From NCBI RefSeq assembly GCF_000471905.2, contig NW_006499563.1:103832-167831 (forward strand): a stretch of 64,000 nt of DNA, written 5' to 3'. This document shows, piece by piece, positions 56,373-64,000 of this stretch. The notes beneath the pieces are model-generated. The model did no database searches and was not told the origin of the DNA. It saw only the letters and a program-made list of their open reading frames with translations. Numbering within the stretch: position 1 is the first letter of the stretch; every line of letters starts with the position of its first letter. The DNA comes from Amborella trichopoda. Its lineage: Eukaryota; Streptophyta; Magnoliopsida; Amborellales; Amborellaceae. The position numbers and the translations under genes are program-made.

Positions 56373-56861
56373 TTGGTTGCAAACCAATATATTTCGTGCA
56401 CAATTGGAGGAAAGGTTTGTACCATGGTGATTGATAGTGGCAGTTGCGAAAATGTTGTGTCAGAGAAGGCCGTGACAAAGCTGCATTTGAGAGTAAAATG
56501 CCATCCACATCCCTACAAATTGTCCCAGTTCAAAAAGCGCAATGAGATAGCAGTCTCTAAATGTTGCCTAGTTTCTTTTTCCATTGGCCAGCACTATAAT
56601 GACAATGTGTTGTGTAACATGGAATGGATGCATGTCATGTCTTGTTGGGGAGCCCTTGGCAGTATGATAGGCATGCCATACATGATGGGTGCAAGAATAC
56701 TTTACCTTTGGAAGAATAATCTGAAATTTATTCTAGCCCCATTCAAAGAGCTTGGACCAAAACCTAAACATCGGGAGGGTACCAATTTTCTTTCTTTGGC
56801 CAGATTTACAGAGCAAATGAAGGAATCTGGGGTTGCGTTTGCCCTTAAAGGTGACGAATAG
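56373..56861 (+). pseudogene. Gypsy aspartic protease region
   Basis: A 162-residue open frame contains the retropepsin motif VIDSGSCENVVSEKA (active-site D-S-G), preceded by a CTIGGKVCTM strand. It ends SGVAFALKGDE just where the reverse transcriptase should begin. Some 230 residues of reverse transcriptase are absent between this point and about 56890. A short duplication (ATAGTGGTTGAACCACTT, then ATAGTGGTCGAACCACTT) sits at the deletion join. Confidence 0.82.
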
Positions 56862-56889
56862 TGGTTGAACCACTTGTTCAATAGTGGTC

Positions 56890-58750
56890 GAACCACTTAA
56901 AGCTGATGAATCCAAGGTCCGAGCAATTTTAGATTGGCCAGCGCTGAAGTCGATCCATGATGTGCATAGTTTTCACAGTCTAGCCTCATTCTATCAGCAC
57001 TTCATACATTATTTCAGCACTATTATGGCACCTCTCACTGATTGTATAAAGAAAAAAGTCCTCTAATGGACCCCACAAGCAGAAAAGAGCTTCACCGAGA
57101 TCAAGTTGAGGATATCGGTAGCACCAGTGTTAGTGCTTCCAGACTGTGACAAAGTCTTCGGAGTAGATTGCTTCTAAGGTCGGTATTGGTGCAATGTTAA
57201 GTCAAGATGGTAGGCCCGTAGCTTATTTCAGCGAGAAATTGAATGGCACCAAGCAGAGGTATTCTGCTTATAATGTCGAGTTCTATGCTATTGTGCAAAC
57301 TTTAAGAGACACTACCTGATCCAACAGGAATTCATTATTTATTCCGATCACGAGGTGTTAAAGCACATTAATGGCCAGCATAAGTTGAATCATCGACATG
57401 CCAAGTGGCTGGCATACCTTTTACCCTGAAGCATAAATCCAGTGCACAAAATAAGGTGGCGGATGCACTGAGGAGAGCCTCTTTGCTTACTACTATGCAG
57501 GCTCAAGTGTTGGGCTTTGACACTTTCCGAGACCTTTTCTCAGCAGACACACACTTTGGGACAATTCTTCAGGAGGTTGATTTAGGCCGGCGTGATGATT
57601 ATGTTGTGCATGATGGGTTTCTTTTCAAAAGGAATCATCTGTGTCTTCCTGATTGGTCTTTGAGGCAGCAAACTATCCAAGAGTACATGGCGAGGGAAAC
57701 TTTGGCAGAGATAAGATTTTGGCTTTGGTTAGTGATGATTATGATTGGCCAAAGTTAAAGCAGGACGTGAGTATATATGTAAACAAATGCCATATTTGTC
57801 AAGTCTCTAAGGGGACAGCTATTAATGCTGATCTATACATGCCATTACCCATTCCACAGTTGCCCTGGACAGATGTGAGTATGGATTTTGTCCGAGGTTT
57901 GCCACGTACACAGTGAAGTACGGACTCAGAGTTCTTTGTGGTCAATCGATTTTCTAAGATGGCTCATCCTCTAGCTTGTAGGAAAACCATGGATGCCTCG
58001 CATATTGCACATTTGTTCTTCAAGGGGATTGTTAGATTGCATGGTGTGCCTAGATCTACTACTTTTGACCGTGATCAGAAGTTTATTAGTCATTTTGACG
58101 GAGCTTGTGCAAGAATCTTGGCACTTCACTGAATGTCAACATTGCGTAGCACCCATAAACAGATAGTCAGACTGAAGTGGTAAATCGGAGCTTAGGAAAT
58201 TTGATTCGGAGTTTAGTGGGCAACAATTTAAGCAGCGGGATCAGACGTTAGCTATAGCCGAGTTTGCTTTTAACAGGTCCCAGAATCGCTCCACAGGATT
58301 TAGTCCTTTTGAGATTGTTTATGGTAGAACCCAAGGAGTGCACTTGATTTAGCACCAGTTCGCCATATGGAACAAGTTAGTGGCAAGGCGGAGGATTTGA
58401 TCGAACACATCAAATTTGCTCATGACAAGGTTTGGCAGCAGTTAGAAGAGTCCAATGCCAAATATAAAGCAGCCGCTGAAAAGCATCACTGGCATATGAT
58501 TTTTGATGTTCGTGATTTTGTGTAGGCAGTCATGACTAAGGATAGATTTCCAGCTGGGCAATATCATAAGCTGAGCCAATGCAAGATTGGACCATGTGAA
58601 GTGGTACAGAAGATTAAGGACAATGCCTACAAATTGAAGCTTCCTAACCATATTCTTTTTAATGTCAAACATCTCATTCCATATCGTGATGATACCTCAG
58701 GAGATGAGCCGCCAAATTCGAGAGCGGATTCTTTAGAGAAAGGGGGGGAC
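56890..58750 (+). pseudogene. Gypsy RNase H and integrase, broken
   Basis: Order of pieces: end of RT and RNase H (VRAILDWPALKSIHDVHSFH, then VLPDCDKVF and GAMLSQDGRPVAYFSEKLNG), KHKSSAQNKVADALRRASL, the integrase zinc region (CHICQVSKG) and integrase core ([58 protein letters not shown]) containing the D, D and E positions. The C-terminal tail is KIGPCEVVQKIKDNAYKLKL, then FNVKHLIPY. Frame changes and stops separate these pieces. The tail ends in an AAAGGGGGGGAC polypurine tract (58739-58750) against the 3' LTR. Confidence 0.88.
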
Positions 58751-59076
58751 TGATGCAGCCTAAGTAGTGGGTTCTAAAGTTTATTCATTCACGGCATAAG
58801 TAGTGGGTTCTAAAGTTTTTTATGTCTTTTTATTCACTTACAGCCTTTTATAATAAAGGGTCATTGATGGATGGCCAGGATTAAGTCTTGTTTAGGGTTT
58901 TCTCACATAAGGGATGTCCTCAGGCATAATGGATGATTATGTTATGGACTTTTATTCAAAACCATAGAGCAGCAAGTGCTCCTTTTATCTCTGGTTTTTT
59001 AATCTTTCTCTATTTTTGGAACTTCCCTATCTCCTTCATTGCTAAAAGCCTTGCTCAAGCTACTAGGTTTCCTCCA
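58751..59076 (+). repeat. 3' LTR of the gypsy element
   Basis: A 326-bp LTR beginning TGATGCAGCC and ending CTCCA. It contains a short duplication (AAGTAGTGGGTTCTAAAGTT twice, offset about 35) and lacks the 600-bp middle block of the 5' LTR. Confidence 0.82.
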
Positions 59077-59081
59077 AGGAA

Positions 59082-60455
59082 GACACCTTTACCTATCCCC
59101 ACGAATCGAACAATACTATGTTATTCCCCTTAAGAACAAAGGAAATGCCAGACAAATTGAGAAAAAGTATCGCGGTACCTGTTTCTAAGAACAAATGAGT
59201 CATACAGAATTGTACGAACTATCGAGGGATCAAACTTACAAGCCATACTATTAAGCTTGGGGAGAGAGTGATTGAGCAACAACTAAAGTATAAAATAAGT
59301 GTATCAAAAAATTAGTTCCATTTTATGCTAGGGAGGTCAACAATTGAGGCTATTTTCCTACTCAGGCAACTGATTGAGAAGTTTAAGGAGAAGGGAAAAG
59401 ACCTCCACATGGTTTTCATTGATTTTAAAAAAGCATAAGAAACGACACCTAGAGAGTTAATAGTGGATGTTGGAAAAGAAAAAGGTCTCAAGAGGATATA
59501 TTAACATAGTGAGAAATATGTATGAGGAAGCACTAACTAGTGTGAGGACAGCTAGTGGAGAGACAAGTAAGTTTTCACTTTTCAGTCTGTAGGCCTGCAT
59601 CAAGGATCAGCATTGAGCCCATATCTCGTTGTTTTAGTTATGGACGAGTTAACTATGTATCTACAAGATGAAGCGCCATGGTTTATGTTATTCACTGTTG
59701 ACATAATTTTGATTGATGACACTAAAGGTAACGTCAATGCAAAATTAGAACTTAAAAAGGATATTCTAGAATCTAAATGTTTTAAAATTAGCCAGATGAA
59801 GACAAAATATACAGAATGCAAATTTAACAATAATAGGAGTAAAAACAAGTAGTTAAGATCGATAACCAAGATACTATTTTCGATATCTCGGTTGATAATC
59901 CAAAAGAATGGAGATATTGAGGAAGATGTCATGCATAGAATTAGAGCTATGTGGTCGAGGTGGACATGTGCATCCAGAGTTTTATGTAATTGTTGCATCT
60001 CAATGAAATTGAGGGGGAAGTTCTTTAGGGCGGCTATAAGACCAGTCATGCGTTTTGGGACGAGATGTTGGGCGGTCAAAAAATAACATATTCGTATGCT
60101 GGGCATAGTTGAGATGAGGATGTTGAGATGGATGAGTGGCAAGGCAAGAAATGAGAGAATTTGGAGTAAATATATTCAAGGGAACTGAGGGGTGGCTTCA
60201 ATAGGAGATAGGATGAGGAAAAGTAATGGGCTATCTAATACAACAACGGTTAGGAGATGCGATTTGGTTCACGTGGAAGGCTCTAAAAGGGCAAAGGAAA
60301 TACCCAAAAGGACATCAATGGAAGTAGTAAGAAGAGATAAAACGACTAATGGTTTGACTGAGGGTATCGTATTTGATAGAGCATAATAGCATAACAGAAT
60401 TCATATAGCCAACCCCAAATAGTTAGGATAAGGTTCGGATGATAATAATGATGAT
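59082..60455 (+). pseudogene. RTE LINE, 3' part with reverse transcriptase and tail
   Basis: It continues the RTE element after the gypsy insertion: EMPDKLRKSIAVPVSKNK, then NYRGIKLTSHTIKLGERVIE, FMLGRSTIEAIFLLRQLIEK, KDLHMVFIDFKKA, GLHQGSALSPYLVVLVMDEL, and RAMWSRWTCASRVLC to RWMSGKARNERIW at the C-terminus. The catalytic box that should read like FADD reads FTVD, and a stop lies in the first motif (FIDFKKA*). The 3' end has the plant RTE signature CCAACCCCAAATAGTTAGGA followed by a GATGATAATAATGATGATG tail. Confidence 0.9.
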
Positions 60456-60542
60456 GATTTTAAGAGATTGAAATTAGGTTGGGCATATTTGGCTTTTCAT
60501 TTTTCTTTGTAGACATCCTCCACGTGTCTCCCGCCCACACAG

Positions 60543-61862
60543 ATGTCGCCTCCACCGTCTCTTCTAGTTGTGGTTCATCTCTCCATGACGGCTGCATTAA
60601 ATCCTCAGCCTCTACCCTTTGACCCCTCCCCTTTCTTTACGTTGACACTTAGAACAACTGCTCCTTCTCCGAGGCCCACTTTCTCTGACTCTTCGTCTCC
60701 ATCCCCGCTCATAGCTGATGGAACCTATCAAGAAACCCCTCCCTTATCTGGTCTTCTATCCTACAACTCATCCCCCATCCCCTTTCAAACCAATTCCTGG
60801 CCCTCCTCCCTTACTCCAGTAATAGTTACTACCCTTCCCCCCTTCATCCTCCTCCTGCTACCCCTACTCTCCCCCTCCCTCTTGAACCCTTCAATCCCAG
60901 CACATCTCCCCCCCCCCCTCGTTCCCATGCCTCGTCGAGAAAAACAATACCCCACCTACCCTAGCAGGTTGCACGCCCCCCCCCCCCACCACCAAGTACC
61001 CCTCCTACCCAGCAAGCAGCACCTCCCCCTCCCCCCCCACACCAAGTCCCCCAACATCACCCCACCCTCATTAACCTCCTCCTCCCCTGAATTTCATTCA
61101 TACTGCCACCCCTCCACCCTTCTCCACCCCCAATACGTGAATTGCCCCAAGTTCCCAACCCCTACACCCCTATCCTCTTGGCCCCCTGCTATTCGTTTTC
61201 TTCAAGTCATGCCCAGAGAACCTCACTCCCTCTAACCCATTCGCCTCCACCTTACCCAACCCTCCTGATTCCAGCCTCCAGTTCTCAGACCTCAAGGAGT
61301 TGGTCCCCATCCCTCTCGAGATGAGATTTGCCCTTAATGTTGCGCAGGCTTCGGGAGGGTACCCTCCCCCCTGCATCCCACCCTTGAACTACTTTTTTCC
61401 TCATCCCACTCTTCCTTCATCTCCCCCCTGAAGAGACCCCTCCTTTTGCTGCTGCTCAGCCTTTCCCTGGTACAGTGTTCCCCCATCATACACAAAACCC
61501 ACCCCCTGTCTCTAATTTCAACTCAGACATCTAGTCCACTATCTCGACCGATTCTAGGGAGCTCGAAAGAATAGACCGAGCCGAGCTCCTCTTGGCAAAC
61601 ATAATTGACGATTGTGGCCTTGCTTTCTCGGGAGACATCTCAAAGATCTCATTGCACCCTAGGACTGTTGCGGGTGCACCTCAGGTAACCTCCTCTCCAA
61701 AGCCTATTAAAGGATCTAGGGAGTGACAAAACTTCAAACTGGGGTGAACTATGAAACCCCTAGGAGTTCAGCCCAGTTGATCTCCCTCTCTTCCATTCTA
61801 CCCCTTAGCCCTAAGAAGAGGAGATCCACCAGGAAACCCTCCCGTCACCCAAACCCGCCTAG
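60543..61862 (+). pseudogene. LINE ORF1-like proline-rich region
   Basis: The open part 60543-61235 (230 residues) is strongly proline/serine/leucine rich and encoded by C-rich DNA with runs of 8 to 10 C (60908-60918, 60977-60987, 61032-61039). Further pieces follow in shifting frames up to a basic SPKKRRSTRKPSRHPN tail at about 61800-61860, just before the ORF2 start. In position it matches ORF1, but no DUF4283 or zinc-knuckle motif was seen. C-run slippage probably explains the frameshifts. Confidence 0.55.
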
Positions 61863-64000
61863 ATGAGGGCCCTCTGTTGGAATATCAAAGGACTTGGCAA
61901 AACACTAAGAGTAGCACTATTCCCTCCCTATTATACTCTCAATTTCCCGATATACTTGCACTTTTTGAAACTAAACTCCCATCTCCTGACCTCCCCCAAG
62001 TTAGGAAAATTTGGGGATGAAACCCTATGCTTGGGTCACCAAAGACTCCCAGGTTGCCTCTGGGGGCATTTGGGTCATCTGGAACCCAATTGTCTTCAAT
62101 GGAATTTCATCCTAGATCCTGGATTACTCTATAACCATTTCTTTTCATCAAAATTCAGATGATTTTATCTTTAGGTCCACCTATGTCTATGGCCCTAATA
62201 GCCCATCTCTCAGAGAAAATCTTTGGTTGGAACTCTCCCTCTCAGCCGCTCCTCCCCTCATCCCCTGACTTCTAGGGGAGGGGGGAATTTCAACTCGATC
62301 ATATGTCCCCATGAGAGATCGAATGGTGGCCGTCTGACTACATCCATGAGAGCTTTCTCAGAATCCATAGAGAGTATCCGCCTCATTGATGTCCACCGAT
62401 CTTTCACTTGGCCCAATCATGCCTCCATTCCTACAAAATGGCCAAGATAGACCGCTTCCTTTTCAACCTTTCCTAGGAATCTTTTTTCCCATGATCTTGT
62501 TCTAGGGCTCTCCCTAAAGCCACCTCAGACCATAAGCCCATGCTCTTAGACACCAACCCAACTCCTTCAAATAAACCTTTCAGGTTCGCGCTTTTCTGGT
62601 AGGAAGAACCGTCCTTCGCCCATATGTTCTCTTCCATTTGGTCCTCTGCTTCAGTTTCAGGTTGGGCTGGCTTTAGGCTAACCCACAAACTCCAAATACT
62701 TAAAGCTTCTTTGAAACATTGGAGCCAAAACTTGCCTGCAAATTTTAAGGATCCTGTTAGAGCCCACAAATCCACAATCTCAGATCTAGATGTTGTAGAG
62801 GAAACCCGCTCTCTTACTCCACATGAAATAGACTCTAGATTTCAGGCTAAAGCAATCCTAGCCCAACTTCTTAGGCAAGAAGAAACAAACAGGTTCCAGC
62901 GCTATAGAATCAAATGGCTTAAAGAGGGAGATAGAAACACTGGTTTCTTCCACAAGACTGTCAGCTCTAGACACAGGGGAAATTCTCTTACCCAGGTCTC
63001 GGTAGGCTCAAACTATTTCTCTCAACCCACTGAAATTAAGTGCCTCTTCATTAGATACTTTCAAAATCTTTTCTCTAGGCCTTCTCATCCCTGCCCTACT
63101 CTGGGGAACCTTACCTTCCCAACTATCTCCCAAGAAGCATCTCATAGCAACCTAATTTGAAAGCCATATTTCGACCTGGATGTTTTTGCGATGCCCTCAA
63201 TAACCAACGGATGGCAAGTGTTTTTCCACGTGTAGATCCTATAGGCCTTTCTCCATTGAGGAAATCCGTAGAGTTGTATTTGATCACCCCAAAGGCAAAG
63301 CTCCTGGACCAGATGGATTTCTAGTAGTGATTTTCCAAAATTTCTAGGACACTACTGCTCCAGACCTCTTAGCTTTCTTTGAAGATTCTTTCACAAAGGC
63401 AGGCTCAATTCGGCATTAAACAATACCTTCATTGCTCTTGTCCCCAAAGTAGAAGGAGCTCATAGATTGAGGGACTTCCGCCCAATCAGCCTTCTCAACT
63501 CCTCATACAAAATCCTTGCAAAGACTCTTGCCTCCCATCTTCAAGAGGTCCTGACCTTAGTCATTTCCTCAACCCAATATGCCTTTGTGTCTAGCAGGCA
63601 AAACCTAGATGGTGCCCTAACAGCTCATGAGGCATCCACTCTAGGTCTATCTCAAGGCAGAAAGGTCTCATTATTAAATTAGACTGGGAGAAGGCTTACG
63701 ACATAGTTGACTGGGCAAACCTTGATTTCATCCAAAGTCGTATGGGTTTCAGTCCTCGTTGGTGAAACTGGATTCTAGACTGCATTTCTAACCCTTCCTT
63801 TCTATTCTCCTTAATGGCTCCCCGGAAAGACTCTTCCAAACTGATAGAGGTCGTAGGCAAGGTGACCCTCTCTCACCCTTCCTCATAGATGAGTTGTTCT
63901 CCATAACCATCTTTAAATAGTACGATAGGGGTCATCTCTCGGGACTCCCTTCTAGCACAGTAATCTCGCACCTCCTTTACGCTGATGACACTCATCTTTT
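61863..64000 (+). pseudogene. LINE ORF2: endonuclease and reverse transcriptase, broken
   Basis: It starts MRALCWNIKGLGKTLRVALF, the usual N-terminal WN-GL endonuclease motif. It continues with FNSIICPHERSNGGRLTTSM (the DFNS box changed to NFNS), then [58 protein letters not shown] and [12 protein letters not shown]. The catalytic YADD is encoded at 63978-63989, 11 bases before the window end. Stops and frameshifts occur throughout, including one directly before the LDWEKAYD motif near 63680. Confidence 0.88.

Larger units (their letters stand above)
54116..59076 (+). mobile_element. Ty3/gypsy LTR retrotransposon inserted in the RTE LINE
   Basis: LTRs start with GATGCAGCC at both ends and finish TTCA or TCCA. 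A PBS for initiator tRNA-Met and a G-rich PPT lie in the expected places. AGGAT (54111-54115) and AGGAA (59077-59081) form a target duplication with one mismatch. Domain order PR, RNase H, INT is that of Ty3/gypsy (integrase last). Most of the reverse transcriptase is missing and all ORFs are broken. The C-terminus resembles chromovirus-type integrase tails but no chromodomain was seen. Confidence 0.88.
60456..64000 (+). mobile_element. L1-type LINE, plus strand, cut by the window end
   Basis: A proline-rich ORF1-like region (60543-61860), an endonuclease (61863-62460) and the reverse transcriptase (from about 62900) are in the normal L1 order. The element continues beyond 64000, and its start is set at the RTE tail by elimination. 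All frames are broken. Confidence 0.85.

Overview
The window is nuclear DNA of a flowering plant. The evidence is an intron-containing ribosomal protein gene with plant promoter motifs, gene fragments that match plant families (FAR1-related, SULTR3, PEX6), and plant-type transposons: Ty1/copia and Ty3/gypsy with initiator-tRNA-Met primer sites, L1-type LINEs with zf-RVT and RNase H modules, RTE LINEs with GATGAT tails, PIF/Harbinger, hAT-like and long-TIR elements. The species cannot be named from the sequence. The DNA is AT-rich and most of it is decayed repeats. There are two assembly gaps (15040-15132 and 42251-42582). Only one gene looks complete, RPL39 (eL39) at 18953-19473.

Layout. 1-2083: AT-rich spacer with a small hAT-like MITE. 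2084-9766: a degenerate Ty1/copia element on the minus strand with both LTRs, PBS and PPT. Its body has lost protease and integrase and contains a PIF/Harbinger element (3168-4415), a fragment of the host gene PEX6 (6284-6998) and a long-TIR, Pack-MULE-like element (7590-9185). 11849-14228: a FAR1-RELATED SEQUENCE pseudogene. 17085-18080: four tandem copies of a unit of about 250 bp. 18859-19640: RPL39. 19640-28330: spacer with a long-TIR element, a 60-bp minisatellite and other local duplications. 28330-30500: a 2.1-kb degenerate TTTCTCTCTCTAAAA satellite. 31-36 kb: foldback elements and LTR-like repeats. 36500-41400: an L1-type LINE, minus strand.

42015-42707: a TIR element broken by an assembly gap. 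44772-47663: remnant of a sulfate transporter gene (SULTR3-like, minus strand) with a 5'-truncated LINE inserted inside an exon. 48813-49449: the last two exons of a WD40 gene (WDR76-like, minus strand). 49.6-52.7 kb: a MITE, an LTR-like copy, an RTE tail and local duplications. 52760-60455: an RTE LINE split by a 5-kb Ty3/gypsy element. 60456-64000: an L1-type LINE on the plus strand that runs off the window.

There is no operon-like organisation. The main story is layered transposition: elements inside elements, elements inside genes, and host gene pieces inside elements. I found no convincing new biological system. The observations most worth checking are the PEX6 piece between copia LTRs, the LINE that splits a SULTR3 exon, the gypsy-in-RTE nest and the large CT-rich satellite.
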